Positions 8,722 through 17,843 of a stretch of 64,000 nucleotides of DNA are shown one piece after another. How positions within the stretch are numbered: the stretch's first letter is position 1; each line of letters opens with the position of its first letter. The notes under the pieces were generated by a model, which had not been told where the DNA came from, did no database searches, and was given only the letters and a program-made list of their open reading frames with translations. Both the position numbers and the translations under genes were made by a program. The stretch lies in assembly GCF_002355515.1 (NCBI RefSeq), contig NZ_AP014809.1, forward strand, positions 4,984,501 to 5,048,500. Reading direction: 5' to 3'. This DNA is from Methylorubrum populi (GTDB lineage Bacteria > Pseudomonadota > Alphaproteobacteria > Rhizobiales > Beijerinckiaceae).

Positions 8722-9735
8722 TCACAGCGTCTCCGTGACCTTGGTGAGGCCGACCGGCTTGTCCGGGTCGAGACCGCGGCGGCGGGCCTCGGCCTCGATG
8801 GCGCGGTAGGCCGGCACCAGCATGGCGACGGGATCGCAGGCCGGATGTCCGTCGCCGAGCCAGGGCAGCGTGCCGAGGGGACCGCCGCAGGCATGAACCC
8901 GCAGGCCGTCCCCGGTCAGGTCGCGCACGAGGTCGTCCACGCCCTCGGCGAGCGGATCGGCCTGACGCAGCGCCAGAACCGGCGTCGCGGCGGAGACGGA
9001 GGCGCGCGGGCCGTGGCGCAGCTCCGCCGCCGAGTAGCCGAGCGCGGGCAGGCGCAGGGTCTCGGCGAGCTTGAGGGCGATCTCGCGCAAGGGGCCGAGG
9101 CCGTGACCGCGCCCGGTGACGAAGGCCGCGGGCGCGCCGGCGAGATCGGCGCTCCAGGCGGACCAGTCGAGAGCGCGCGCGCGGTTCAGGCGCTCCGGCA
9201 GGGCGGCAAGGCCCTGGTCGAGCGCTCGATCGCCGGCCCAGGCGGCCACCAGGGCGGCGCCGGCGATGGCGGAATTCGTCACCGTCTTGGTGGCGGCGAC
9301 CGCCCGCTCCGGTCCGGCCAGGATCGGAAGGACGAGGTCGCTCGCCCGCGCGGCCGGCGAGTCGGGATCGTTGACGAGGGCGAGCGTCAGCGCGCCGCCG
9401 GCCCGCGCGGCTTCAGTCGCCGCGACGAGGTCGGGCGAGCGGCCCGATTGCGAGACCACGATGAAGAGCGCCCCCGCGACCTGTGGGGGGCGGGCATAGC
9501 CCGTCACCACCGAGGGCGCGGCGGCCGAGACCGGCAGCGCGAGCCGCGTCTCGATCAGGTAGCGCAGATGCACGCCGGCATGGCCGGAACTGCCCCGCCC
9601 GCACACCACCACGAACGGGAATGTCCTGGCACTCAGTGCCGCGCCGATCCGCGCCGCCTCGCCCGCCGTCAGCACCGCTTCGGCGGCGGCGGGGATCTCG
9701 GCGATCTCCCGCGCCATGAAGGTCGTCGCGCTCAT
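8722..9735 (-). CDS. SIS-domain sugar isomerase / glucosamine-6-P deaminase, NagB-II type
   Basis: A 337-residue protein made of two SIS domains without the glutaminase domain of GlmS. Visible motifs include VVCGRGSSGHAG (about 43), FIVVSQSGRSPDLVAA (about 90), AATKTVTNSA (about 147), and FVTGRGHGLGPLREIALKLAE in the second domain. Such proteins deaminate/isomerise glucosamine-6-P to fructose-6-P. Its ATG overlaps the murQ stop by four bases (ATGA), so translation is probably coupled. Together with MurQ and NagA it forms a salvage route from MurNAc-6-P to fructose-6-P. Confidence 0.88.
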   Translation of the reverse strand: MSATTFMAREIAEIPAAAEAVLTAGEAARIGAALSARTFPFVVVCGRGSSGHAGVHLRYLIETRLALPVSAAAPSVVTGYARPPQVAGALFIVVSQSGRSPDLVAATEAARAGGALTLALVNDPDSPAARASDLVLPILAGPERAVAATKTVTNSAIAGAALVAAWAGDRALDQGLAALPERLNRARALDWSAWSADLAGAPAAFVTGRGHGLGPLREIALKLAETLRLPALGYSAAELRHGPRASVSAATPVLALRQADPLAEGVDDLVRDLTGDGLRVHACGGPLGTLPWLGDGHPACDPVAMLVPAYRAIEAEARRRGLDPDKPVGLTKVTETL

Positions 9736-10619
9736 GATCGCCCCACCTCGCGCAGCGCCCGGCGCAGGCTGCCGTCGTGGCGGTTGAGCAGGTCGTCGGC
9801 CCGCATCGCGCTCATCCCGCCGGCGATCAGCACCGCGCGCTTGATGTCGCCCTCGGCCCGCGCCAGGGCATCGGCGGCGGTCTCCGCCGGGCAGCCGGCG
9901 AGTTCGGACACCATGGCCACGCCGCGGGCGCGCAGCTTCCGGTTGGTCGCGCGCATCGCCACCATCCGCCCGCGATAGACCCGGCCGAGCCGGATCATCA
10001 CCAGCGTCGAGAACAGGTTGAGGATCACCTTCTGCGCCGTGCCCGCCTTCATGCGGGTGGATCCCGCCAGCACCTCGGCGCCCGTGGCGGCGAGGATGCC
10101 GTGAGCGGCCTCGCGCAGGATCGGCGCCTCGGGATTGTTGCTGACGCCGACGGTGACGGCGCCGCGGGTGCGGGCCGCCTTCAGCGCCTCGACGGTGAAC
10201 GGCGTCGAGCCGCTGGCGGCGAGCCCGATGACGACGTCGCGGGGACCGATCGCCGCGCGGGCGATCCACCCGGTGCCGTCGGTGGTGGAATCCTCGGCAT
10301 CCTCCACGGCGCGCAGCAGGGCGCCCTCCCCGCCGGCGATGGCGAAGCCGAGTTGCGTCTCCGGCCAGTCGAAGGTCGGCGGCAGCTCCGCCCCGTCCTG
10401 CACGCCGATCCGCGCGGAGGTTCCCGCCCCGACATAGACCAGCCGCCCGCCCTCGCGCAGGCCCGGCTCGGCGGCCCGCGCCGCCGCGTCGATCGCCCGC
10501 AGGGCCGGCCCGACCGCCGCGACCGCCGCGAGCTGGCCCTCCCAGAGCGCCTGGAGGATGTCGAGACCGCCCCAGGCGTCGAGGTCGACGTAGCGGGCGC
10601 TGGCGTCCTCGGTCCTCAT
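9732..10619 (-). CDS. murQ: N-acetylmuramic acid 6-phosphate etherase
   Basis: A 295-residue SIS-fold enzyme that cleaves the lactyl ether of MurNAc-6-P to give GlcNAc-6-P and D-lactate during cell-wall recycling. Family motifs: GRLVYVGAGTSARIGVQDGAELPPTF (about 50-75), GLAASGSTPFTVEAL (about 125), NNPEAPI (about 155), and LAGSTRMKAGTAQKVILN (about 180). The C-terminal CUE-like helix region (GCPAETAADALARAEGDIKRAV) is present. First gene of the operon; MurNAc kinase (anmK) and a GlcNAc kinase are not seen in the window. Confidence 0.94.
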   Translation of the reverse strand: MRTEDASARYVDLDAWGGLDILQALWEGQLAAVAAVGPALRAIDAAARAAEPGLREGGRLVYVGAGTSARIGVQDGAELPPTFDWPETQLGFAIAGGEGALLRAVEDAEDSTTDGTGWIARAAIGPRDVVIGLAASGSTPFTVEALKAARTRGAVTVGVSNNPEAPILREAAHGILAATGAEVLAGSTRMKAGTAQKVILNLFSTLVMIRLGRVYRGRMVAMRATNRKLRARGVAMVSELAGCPAETAADALARAEGDIKRAVLIAGGMSAMRADDLLNRHDGSLRRALREVGRS

Positions 10620-10633
10620 GCCCCGCGCGCTCC

Positions 10634-10669
10634 TTGCAGGGCCTTTTGCAGGGCCTCTTGCAGGGGCCC
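10634..10669. repeat. 12-bp tandem repeat, three copies, upstream of murQ
   Basis: Three 12-bp units of the form TTGCAGGGCCTY start at 10634, 10646 and 10658 in the murQ leader, 15 to 50 bp upstream of its start. The third unit differs at its end. The period of 12 keeps frame. It lies between the divergent murQ and EEP-hydrolase genes and may be slipped-strand duplication; no known operator is recognised. Confidence 0.5.
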
Positions 10670-10784
10670 TTGCCGCGCTCCTTGCCGCACCCTTCTTTGC
10701 GTCCCTCGCGTCCGCATCGCCCTCATCCGGTCCCGCCTCGGCGCCGTATCGCGCCCCTCGCCTGTTCGAAAGAGGTGATCCCCG

Positions 10785-11783
10785 ATGCGGTTCCGCCGGG
10801 CGCGGAAAACGGCCTCCGGCGCGGTTTTGCCGCGCGGGCCGCGGATCGATCCGGGATCGGTTGGCCCCTCCCGGCGTTCGGTTGGCGCGCCTCTCTGGCT
10901 CTTGCAGACGGATGCGCTGGGATCGGCCGGGGGAGCGGGCGTGGGAGCGGAGCAGATCGACGGACAGGCAATCGACGGGGAGACGCGTGATCGGCCGGAT
11001 CCGGCGGGGGAAGCGGCGCTCCCGGCGGCCGCGCGGCGCTTGCGCCTGCTCACCTACAACGTCCGCCATTGCCGCGGCACCGACGGGCGGGTGGCGCCGG
11101 AGCGAGTCGCGCGGGTGATCGCTGCCCTGGAGCCCGACATCGTCGCCCTGCAGGAGGTCGATGTCGGGCGCGCGCGCACCGGTGGCCTGGATCAGGCGGA
11201 GGAGATCGCTCGGCTCGTCGGCATGTTCACGCATTTCCACCCGGCCCTGCATATCGAGGAGGAGCGCTACGGCGACGCCCTGCTCACCCACCTGCCCTCG
11301 CGGCTCAGGCGCGCCGGCCCCCTGCCCGGCCTGCTGCGGCGCCCCAGCCTGGAGCCGCGCGGGGCGCTCTGGGTCGAGGTGACGGCCGGCGGCACGGCGC
11401 TCCAAGTGCTCACGACCCATTTCGGACTGCTCGGCGCGGAGCGCATCGCCCAGGCCGAGGCGCTGCTCGGACCCGACTGGCTCGGCGATCCCGCCTGCCG
11501 CGCGCCGACGGTGTTGCTCGGCGACTTCAACGCCACGGGCTGGTCGCGCGCCTACCGCCGGCTGAGCCGGGGCCTCACCGATGCGCGCCGTCTCACCGGG
11601 GAGCGGGGCTGGCGGCGCGGCGGCGCGAGCTTCCCGAGCCGCTTCCCGTTGCTGCGCATCGACCATGTCTTCGTGAGCGCGCAGGTCGGCGTCGAGCGCG
11701 TCGCGGTGGTGGACACGCCGCTGGCGCGGCAGGCGTCGGATCATCTGCCGGTTCTGGCGGAGATCCGGATCGGGCCGGGTTGA
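10785..11783 (+). CDS. Endonuclease/exonuclease/phosphatase (EEP) family hydrolase
   Basis: A 332-residue EEP-fold protein. From about residue 85 the catalytic blocks appear in order: LRLLTYNVRHCRGTDG, DIVALQEVDVG with the metal Glu, THFGLLGAERIAQAEALL, VLLGDFNATG with the DFN core, LLRIDHVFVS and SDHLPVLAEI at the C-terminus. Substrates in this superfamily include DNA, phosphoinositides and sphingomyelin; not decidable here. The first 80 residues are Arg/Gly/Ala-rich and unlike the family, but the ATG at 10785 has a good AGAGGTGA ribosome site, so the extension may be real. A shorter GTG start at 10939 is the alternative. Confidence 0.85.
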   Translation: MRFRRARKTASGAVLPRGPRIDPGSVGPSRRSVGAPLWLLQTDALGSAGGAGVGAEQIDGQAIDGETRDRPDPAGEAALPAAARRLRLLTYNVRHCRGTDGRVAPERVARVIAALEPDIVALQEVDVGRARTGGLDQAEEIARLVGMFTHFHPALHIEEERYGDALLTHLPSRLRRAGPLPGLLRRPSLEPRGALWVEVTAGGTALQVLTTHFGLLGAERIAQAEALLGPDWLGDPACRAPTVLLGDFNATGWSRAYRRLSRGLTDARRLTGERGWRRGGASFPSRFPLLRIDHVFVSAQVGVERVAVVDTPLARQASDHLPVLAEIRIGPG

Positions 11784-11862
11784 GGGTTTTTTCCGCGTAT
11801 GAGCATGCTCCTCCGCGGGCCGGCCCGACGACCGGCCGTGGATGGGTGAGGACGCGCGCACG

Positions 11863-12945
11863 ATGACGAAGACGACCGGACAGAAGACGAGCGGACCCCT
11901 GACCGCTCTCGGTCTCGCCGCCCTGATCGCCCTCACGGCCGGGCCGGCTCTGGCCGAACCGCCGCGGATCGCCGTGGTCGCGACCGGCGGCACCATCGCG
12001 ATGAAGCTCGATCCCAAGACCCACGCGCCGGTGCCGGCACTCTCCGGCGAGGATCTTGTCGCGGCGGTGCCCAAGCTCAAGGACATCGCCACCATCGAGG
12101 TCACCGAGTTCAGCAACGTGCCGAGCGACTACATGGGCCCGGACCGCTGGCCGGCTCTGACCGCCAAGCTCGACGCGCTGCTCGCCGATCCCGGCATCCG
12201 CGGCGCGATCGTCCTGCACGGGACCGACACCCTCGACCAGACCGCCTACTTCCTCGATCTCACCTTGAAGAGCGACAAGCCGGTGGTGCTGGTGGGCGCC
12301 CAGCGCAACGCCTCCGACGCGGATGCCGACGGCCCGCGCAATCTCCTCAACGCGGCCCGGCAGATTCTGGCCGAGGGCGCTGGGGGCCAGGGCGTGACGG
12401 TGACGCTCAACCACCGCATCAACGCCGCCCGCGAGGTGCGCAAGACCCACACCAGCAACGTCGAGACCTTCAATTCGGGGGAGGCCGGCATCCTCGGCTA
12501 CGTTGACGAGGATCGCGTCGTGTTCAGCCGCCGTTCCCTGCGCCGCCAGACCCTGCCGCTGCCGGAGCGGATGCCGCGGGTCGATCTCGTGGCGATGTAT
12601 GCCGGGGCGGACGGCTCGCAGGTGCGCCACGCCGCCGAGAGCGGAGCCGAGGCGATCGTGGTCGAGGCCTATGGCTGGGGCAACGTCAACGCCGAGATGC
12701 ACGACGCCATCGCCGAGGTCATCGCCAAGGGCGTGCCGGTGGTCGTGGCGACCAAGGTCCATGACGGTCGCGCCCTGCCGGTCTACGGCTTCAAGGGCGG
12801 CGGAAACACCCTGCGCAAGGCCGGCGCCGTATTCGCGGGCGACCTCACGCCGGACAAGGCGCGCATCCTTACCCTGATCGCCCTCCCCGCGGACAAGGAG
12901 GCCCGCAAGGATCGGGCGGCCCTGCAGGCGGTGTTCGACAGATAG
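11863..12945 (+). CDS. ansB: Periplasmic type II L-asparaginase
   Basis: A 360-residue enzyme hydrolysing asparagine (often glutamine too) to the acid and ammonia. A signal peptide (TALGLAALIALTAGPALAEP, cleavage after ALA) precedes the first nucleophile motif IAVVATGGTIAM. The second threonine motif is IVLHGTDTLDQTAYFLDL (about residue 115), and the catalytic lysine region (VLVGAQRNASDADADGP) is intact. The start at 11863 (MTKTTGQ) gives a normal signal peptide; an upstream start at 11842 adds seven residues. The C-termini of this gene and the minus-strand phospholipase gene are 3 bp apart. Confidence 0.93.
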   Translation: MTKTTGQKTSGPLTALGLAALIALTAGPALAEPPRIAVVATGGTIAMKLDPKTHAPVPALSGEDLVAAVPKLKDIATIEVTEFSNVPSDYMGPDRWPALTAKLDALLADPGIRGAIVLHGTDTLDQTAYFLDLTLKSDKPVVLVGAQRNASDADADGPRNLLNAARQILAEGAGGQGVTVTLNHRINAAREVRKTHTSNVETFNSGEAGILGYVDEDRVVFSRRSLRRQTLPLPERMPRVDLVAMYAGADGSQVRHAAESGAEAIVVEAYGWGNVNAEMHDAIAEVIAKGVPVVVATKVHDGRALPVYGFKGGGNTLRKAGAVFAGDLTPDKARILTLIALPADKEARKDRAALQAVFDR

Positions 12946-12948
12946 CCG

Positions 12949-14502
12949 TCAGGACGGCTCCAGCACCTCCCGCCGCGCGGCCGTCCCGACGTCCGAGGCG
13001 GCCTCCCCGCGGGCCTGGCGCAGGAGGGCGCGCCGCCGCCAGGGACGCCACGCGTCGGCGGGGCCCACCGGATCGCCGAGATGGAACGCCTCGACGAGGC
13101 GCGCCACGGGACCGCGGCGGGAGGGAACCAGCGGACAGACCCGCGGGCTCGGCATCAGGCGGGGGTCGTCGAGGACCGCCCTCAGGGAGCCGCGCGCCTC
13201 GAAGGCTTCCGCGAACACGTCCGGCGGGCAGCCGCCGTGATGGGCGAGCAGCCGCACGAGCAGCCGTCGCACCGCCGCGCGGGACTCCCTATCCTCGGCC
13301 GGCACCTCCACGGCGAGGTCGCACTCGGTGTCGTAGCCGAAGGAGCGATTGTTGAGGTTGGTCGAGCCGATCCTGAGCAGGCGCTCGTCGATGATCGCGA
13401 CCTTGGCGTGAACCAGGATCGGCCGGCGCTTCTCCGTGTGCGGCGCCACGATCCGCAGGCGGCCGAAGCGGTCCGCCCGGCGCAAGCCGCGGATCAGGCC
13501 GCGGCGGGCGCTGTCCATGGTCAGGCGGTCGAAGCCGCTCGGGCTGCGCTCGGACAGCACGATCACGATCTCCGGCCCTTCCGGCTCGGCGAGGCGCGCG
13601 GCCAGCGCCTCCGCCACGACCGGCGAGGCGAGGTATTGGTTCTCGAGATAGATGAAGCGCTCCGCCGCCCGGATCGAGGCGCGGTACAGGGCGGCGCTCT
13701 CCGTGACCGCCGGACGGCCGCCGAACGGCGGATCGGTGCGGGTGAGCCCCACCGTCACGTCGGTCAGGTGCGGCGCCAGGGTAGTCGGCCAAGGATCGTG
13801 GCAAGGATCACGGCAAGGATCACGGCCACCATCGGGAGCGGCGAGCGGAAAGGTCTCGCCGGTGGCGCGGTGCCAGCGCTCGCGGGCGAGTTCGGCCAGC
13901 GCCCGCGCGGCGGAACGATCGACCAGCATCATCACGTCGTGGCGCGGCGGGTAGTCCTCGCCGGAGGGCAGGCGCCGACGGGGATCGCGGTCGCGGTGGG
14001 CGGGGGTATCCCAGCGGTTCACCTCGAAATCGCTGCCGCCGCAGAACGCGATGGTGTCATCGACCACGAGGATCTTCTGGTGCTGGCAGGCACCGAAGGG
14101 CAGCGTGCCGTCGATACGGAAGTCGATCGCGGGGCCGAGGCTCGCGCGCACGCTGTCGGGCGTGTGGTCGTTGCCCGCCGAGATCGGCCAGGGCATGTCC
14201 CAGATCAGGATGCGGATGGCCAGTTCGGGCCGCGCGGCCTTGAGGCGTTGCAGCAGCTCGGCCAGGGTCTCGCCCGCATCGGGCGCGTCCCCCGGCAGCA
14301 GGCGCGCCCTCGGGTCGAAGCTCCAGCCGATCAGGGTGATGGAGCGGCGCGCGTTCGTGAGCGCCGCGTGCGCCGCGGCGAAATAGGCCGCCCCGTCATG
14401 CAGCACCGCGACGCGTCCCGCCCGCTCCCGCCGCCAGCAGGTGAGCCCGGGCCGCAGCCAGCTCTCGCCCGATCCTTGACCCACCCCGAGTTCCATCCTC
14501 AT
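12949..14502 (-). CDS. Phospholipase D / cardiolipin-synthase-like protein
   Basis: A 517-residue protein with two HKD motifs: HQKILVVDDTIAFCGGSDFE (about residue 155) and HAKVAIIDERLLRIGSTNLN (about 370), the paired catalytic sites of PLD enzymes. No N-terminal membrane anchor is obvious, unlike true cardiolipin synthases. It lies just upstream of, and may be cotranscribed with, the TVP38-type gene; such PLD plus SNARE-associated pairs are common and are sometimes fused. An in-frame 12-bp tandem triplication at 13791-13826 gives a short DPCRDPCHDP-like stretch between the motifs. Confidence 0.88.
   Translation of the reverse strand: MRMELGVGQGSGESWLRPGLTCWRRERAGRVAVLHDGAAYFAAAHAALTNARRSITLIGWSFDPRARLLPGDAPDAGETLAELLQRLKAARPELAIRILIWDMPWPISAGNDHTPDSVRASLGPAIDFRIDGTLPFGACQHQKILVVDDTIAFCGGSDFEVNRWDTPAHRDRDPRRRLPSGEDYPPRHDVMMLVDRSAARALAELARERWHRATGETFPLAAPDGGRDPCRDPCHDPWPTTLAPHLTDVTVGLTRTDPPFGGRPAVTESAALYRASIRAAERFIYLENQYLASPVVAEALAARLAEPEGPEIVIVLSERSPSGFDRLTMDSARRGLIRGLRRADRFGRLRIVAPHTEKRRPILVHAKVAIIDERLLRIGSTNLNNRSFGYDTECDLAVEVPAEDRESRAAVRRLLVRLLAHHGGCPPDVFAEAFEARGSLRAVLDDPRLMPSPRVCPLVPSRRGPVARLVEAFHLGDPVGPADAWRPWRRRALLRQARGEAASDVGTAARREVLEPS
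13791..13826. repeat. In-frame 12-bp tandem repeat inside the phospholipase D gene
   Basis: Three units of AAGGATCNNGGC start at 13791, 13803 and 13815; the last two are identical. The unit length is a multiple of three, so the protein gains repeated four-residue blocks of Asp-Pro-Cys/Trp type in what should be a surface loop between the two HKD motifs. Confidence 0.6.
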
Positions 14503-14569
14503 GCGTGCAGCGATCCGCCATGCGGCGACGGGCGCCGAGTATCCGGTGCGGATCGTGGGAGCGAAGCCC

Positions 14570-15268
14570 TCATCGCGCCATTGCCTTTCCCGCCTCGAAC
14601 TTGCCCGTTTCCAGCTTGGCCCGCACCCGCCGCCGGGTCAGTTCCACCGCCGCGACGGTGGCGAGAAGGCCGAGGCCGAGGGTGATCCAGTGGGTTGGCT
14701 CGTCGCTGCCGGCATGGCGGCCGATCACGCCGAGATAGACGCAGACCACCGTGCCCGGCAGCATGCCGATCACCGTGGAGATCAGATAGGCGGAGGTGCG
14801 GACATCCGTCACCCCGAGGACGTAGTTCTGGGCATTGAACGGCACGAAGGGGCTGAGCCGCATCAGGGTCATGAGCCGCCAGCCCCCGTCGCCCACCGCC
14901 TCCACGGTGGCGTTCAGCCCCGGCCGGCGCTCGATCAGCCCCCGCACCCGGTCGCGGAAGAGGTATCGGGCGGCCACGAAGGCGAGCCAGGAGCCGAGCG
15001 TTGCCGAGAGCAGCACCACCGGCATCACCGCCCAGCCGAAGGCGACCGCCCCGGCAATGGTGAGCGGGGTGCCCGGCACGACGAGGAGGGTCGCGAGAAA
15101 GAACAGCACGCCGAAGGCCAGGAGGCCGTAGGGTCCGAGGCCGTTCGCCCAGCCCGAGAAGGCGCGCAGCCATTCCTCGACCGGCAGGAGGTACCAGGCT
15201 CCGACCGCCAGGGCGGCGGCGCCGGCCGTGGCTGCCCAGGTCTGGGCCGAGCGGCTGGGTTTATCCAT
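14570..15268 (-). CDS. TVP38/TMEM64 (SNARE-associated, DedA-superfamily) membrane protein
   Basis: A 232-residue inner-membrane protein from the ATG at 15268, with about five to six hydrophobic segments. The VTT-domain blocks are present: LLVVPGTPLTIAGAVAFGW (about 70), LAFVAARYLFRDRVRGLI, and MRLSPFVPFNAQNYVLGVTD (about 140). Family members are linked to lipid scrambling or envelope homeostasis. The frame is open farther upstream to 15505 but that part is Arg-rich and unlike the family. Next gene downstream on the same strand is the phospholipase D protein, 67 bp away. Confidence 0.87.
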   Translation of the reverse strand: MDKPSRSAQTWAATAGAAALAVGAWYLLPVEEWLRAFSGWANGLGPYGLLAFGVLFFLATLLVVPGTPLTIAGAVAFGWAVMPVVLLSATLGSWLAFVAARYLFRDRVRGLIERRPGLNATVEAVGDGGWRLMTLMRLSPFVPFNAQNYVLGVTDVRTSAYLISTVIGMLPGTVVCVYLGVIGRHAGSDEPTHWITLGLGLLATVAAVELTRRRVRAKLETGKFEAGKAMAR

Positions 15269-15393
15269 TCGGTGGCTCGAAGGGGATTGGTGCGGCTTGT
15301 GCCCGCGTCCGCAAACCGTTGGCCGGCGTAACTGTTCCCGCCAAGCTCGGCCGTTTTCGCCTGCGACCCCGACCGTGCCGCCCTCGGCTCGGC

Positions 15394-15804
15394 TCACCAG
15401 TCGCGGTCGAGCCGCACCGCGATCCGGCTCGGGCGGGCCCCGGCGAGCGTCCGTTCGAGGGAGGCGAGCGCCTGCCGGGCCTTGCCCAGGCGGGGGCTGC
15501 GCCAACGCTGCTCGTAGCCCCGCGGCGCGATCACCGCCTCGCCGAGGCGGTCGCCGGCGAGGATGAGGCGATCCACCGCTCGCCGGATCCGCGGCGTCTC
15601 CTCGGTCAGCACGCAGAGGTCGGAGAGGTAGTTGCGCAGGGCATGCAGCTCGTTGCGGCCTCCGCCCTCCCCCGCCAGCGCGGCCAGGGTCCGGTCCATG
15701 GAGACGATGAGACCCGCCAGGGGCACGGGCACGCGCGCGGACGGCTCGTCGCTGTCCCGGCGGCCGAGTCTCTCTCGCGCAAGCCCGTGCAGGGCGACTC
15801 CCAT
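15394..15804 (-). CDS. Hypothetical protein (136 aa), helical
   Basis: Begins MGVALHGLARERLGRR and is mostly predicted helix (LVSMDRT-like and LHALRNYLSDLCVLTEETPRI segments). No signal, membrane span or known domain is seen. Codon pattern fits a real gene better than the overlapping frames. It sits between the cyo/SURF1 operon and the TVP38 gene on the same strand. Confidence 0.5.
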   Translation of the reverse strand: MGVALHGLARERLGRRDSDEPSARVPVPLAGLIVSMDRTLAALAGEGGGRNELHALRNYLSDLCVLTEETPRIRRAVDRLILAGDRLGEAVIAPRGYEQRWRSPRLGKARQALASLERTLAGARPSRIAVRLDRDW

Positions 15805-15838
15805 ACGGATTCCTTCACGTCACCCGAGGATGCGATGA

Positions 15839-15857
15839 CCGCCGCGAATCGCGGCGG
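15839..15857. terminator. GC-rich hairpin downstream of the cyo-SURF1 operon
   Basis: A perfect 8-bp stem (CCGCCGCG / CGCGGCGG) with a 3-nt loop, about 140 bp past the SURF1 stop on the minus strand. There is no T-run. It is a candidate end of the cyo transcript. Confidence 0.4.
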
Positions 15858-15994
15858 CAGCCAGCGTGCAGAGGATTAACAACCTGAGCGGTCGAATCGA
15901 CATGATTGCGTAATCTGAGCAGCAAAGAAAGTTTTGACGGACGGCTGTGCGTGCAGCCCGCCCCGGTGCCGCGGCTGTGCGCCGCCACGCGGGG

Positions 15995-16747
15995 TCAGGC
16001 GCTCGGAGCTTTCGGCGCTCTGCTCGAGACCTTGAGCGCATAGACGAGGGCCGCGGCGCTCATCAGGGCGAGGGCGTACCACGTGAGCGCGTAGACGAGA
16101 TGGTTGTTGTGGAAGGCCACCACGGTGAGGCCGCCGACCGGCAGGCCGCCGGAATTGGGCGCGGCATCCGCATCCACGAAGTAGGGGGCGACCTCGGCCG
16201 GAATCCGGTCGATCCCGCGGGCGGCGGCGATGGCCGCGACATCGCGGGAATACCAGCGGTCGCCCGCCGGATCGTTGCGGCGGAGAAAGCCGCCGCCGGG
16301 CTCGGTCAGGCGCAGCAGGCCCGTGACCGTCACCTCCCCGTCCGGCTCGCCCGCGGCGCGGGCCGCGCGCTCGCGGGATTCCGTCGGCACGAAGCCGCGA
16401 TTGACGAGGACGGTGAAGCCGCGATCGGTCGCGAGCGGCACGAGCACCCAGAAACCGGCGCCGCGCCCGGTCACCGCCTGGACCAGGGTGGCGCGGTCGT
16501 AGGCGAAGCGGCCGGTGAGCCGGACCCGCCGGTACTCGGCCGAGGCCGCCGTAAGCCCGGCCCAATCCTCCGGCCCCGGTGCGGGCGCCGGCTCGGCGCG
16601 GCTGCGGGCCTCGACCCGGTCGATCAGGTCGAGCTTCCACACCCGGCGCTCGACCTGCCAGGTGCCGAGGCCGAGGAACACGCCCGTCACGGCCAAGCCC
16701 GCCAGGACCAGCACCAGCCGGGCAAGCAGAGGGCGCCGACGGCCCAC
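15995..16747 (-). CDS. SURF1-family oxidase assembly protein
   Basis: A 250-residue membrane protein with one N-terminal helix (LVLVLAGLAVTGVFLGLGTW), the SURF1 motif GTWQVERRVWKLDLI, the large periplasmic loop with LTGRFAYDRATLVQAV and VLVNRGFVPTE, and a C-terminal helix (LVYALTWYALALMSAAALVY). It helps insert haem into subunit I of haem-copper oxidases. GTG start at 16747. It is the last gene of the quinol-oxidase operon, about 40 bp after cyoD, so it is likely dedicated to this oxidase. Confidence 0.9.
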   Translation of the reverse strand: MGRRRPLLARLVLVLAGLAVTGVFLGLGTWQVERRVWKLDLIDRVEARSRAEPAPAPGPEDWAGLTAASAEYRRVRLTGRFAYDRATLVQAVTGRGAGFWVLVPLATDRGFTVLVNRGFVPTESRERAARAAGEPDGEVTVTGLLRLTEPGGGFLRRNDPAGDRWYSRDVAAIAAARGIDRIPAEVAPYFVDADAAPNSGGLPVGGLTVVAFHNNHLVYALTWYALALMSAAALVYALKVSSRAPKAPSA

Positions 16748-16790
16748 CGCCGGGGTGGCGGGCCGGGGACCAGCGGGTTTCGGTGAGGCG

Positions 16791-17186
16791 TCAGGGGGCG
16801 TGACGCATCTCCTCGGCCGAGATCGGCATCATGTTGGTGTTGAGGTGGTGCATGACCCAGATCGAGCCGCACAGGGTGATGACCACGATCGTGACCGTGA
16901 AGATCAGCGCCAGGAAGGTCCAGCCGCCCTCCGACTTCGTGTTCATGTGCAGGAAGTAGATCATGTGGACCACGATCTGCACCACGGCCAGCCCGAGGAT
17001 GACGGCGCCGGTGACGACCTTGTCGTCGATGACGTTGCCCATCACCAGCCAGAACGGGATCGCCGTCAGAATGACGGAGAGCACGAAGCCCGTCACGTAA
17101 TCCTTGAACGAGCCGTGGCCGTGGGCGTCCTGCCCGTGGCCGTCATGGCCATGCCCGTGATCGTCGGCGTGCGCTGCCCCGCTCAT
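16791..17186 (-). CDS. cyoD: Cytochrome bo quinol oxidase subunit IV
   Basis: A 131-residue subunit with three membrane helices ([60 protein letters not shown]). The N-terminus is strikingly His/Gly/Asp-rich ([20 protein letters not shown]) and could bind metal. Its ATG overlaps the cyoC stop (ATGA), so synthesis is coupled. The subunit is small and thought to stabilise subunit I. Confidence 0.92.
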   Translation of the reverse strand: MSGAAHADDHGHGHDGHGQDAHGHGSFKDYVTGFVLSVILTAIPFWLVMGNVIDDKVVTGAVILGLAVVQIVVHMIYFLHMNTKSEGGWTFLALIFTVTIVVITLCGSIWVMHHLNTNMMPISAEEMRHAP

Positions 17187-17836
17187 TGCAGGACTCCCAT
17201 CAGGTACACGAAGGTGAAGACGCCGATCCAGATGACGTCGAGGAAGTGCCAGAACATCGACAGGCACATCAGCCGGCGCTTGTTCTCGGGCACGAGGCCG
17301 CGCAGCCGGGTCTGGACCATCAGCGTGACGAGCCAGATCAGGCCGAAGGTGACGTGCAGGCCGTGGGTGCCGACCAGGGTGAAGAAGGCCGACAGGAAGC
17401 CGCTGCGCTGGGGCGTGGCGCCCTCGTGGATCAGGTGCGCGAACTCGTAGAGTTCGAGCCCGACGAAGGCCGCGCCGAACAGGCCCGTCACCGCCAGCCA
17501 GAGCTGGGTCTTGGCCAGATCGTTCCGCTCCATCGCCAGCATGGCGAAGCCGTAGGTGATGGAGGAGAACAGCAGCATCGACGTGTTCACCGCCACGATC
17601 GGCAGGTCGAACAGGTCCTTGGGCGAGGGCCCGGCCGCGTAGCTGCGGCCGAGCACGGCGTAGGTGGCGAACAGGACCGCGAAGATGAGGCAGTCGCTCA
17701 TCAGGTAGATCCAGAAGCCGAGCATCGTGCTCCCTTCCGGGTGATGCTCGCCCTCGAGATCGAGGAAGTCCGGCACGTCGGCGGAGGCCGCCCCGGCGAT
17801 AGCCGGGTTCAGGGCGGGATTTGCATGGGATGCCAT
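17183..17836 (-). CDS. cyoC: Cytochrome bo quinol oxidase subunit III
   Basis: A 217-residue, five-helix subunit. Typical blocks: [53 protein letters not shown] and [21 protein letters not shown]. It starts 8 bp after the cyoB stop in the operon order cyoA, cyoB, cyoC, cyoD. Confidence 0.95.
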   Translation of the reverse strand: MASHANPALNPAIAGAASADVPDFLDLEGEHHPEGSTMLGFWIYLMSDCLIFAVLFATYAVLGRSYAAGPSPKDLFDLPIVAVNTSMLLFSSITYGFAMLAMERNDLAKTQLWLAVTGLFGAAFVGLELYEFAHLIHEGATPQRSGFLSAFFTLVGTHGLHVTFGLIWLVTLMVQTRLRGLVPENKRRLMCLSMFWHFLDVIWIGVFTFVYLMGVLQ

Positions 17837-17843
17837 GGTGTCC

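Noticed and set aside
10939..11783. Shorter EEP hydrolase from GTG 10939
   Set aside because: Closer to family length, but the ATG at 10785 has a much better ribosome site. Kept as an alternative only.
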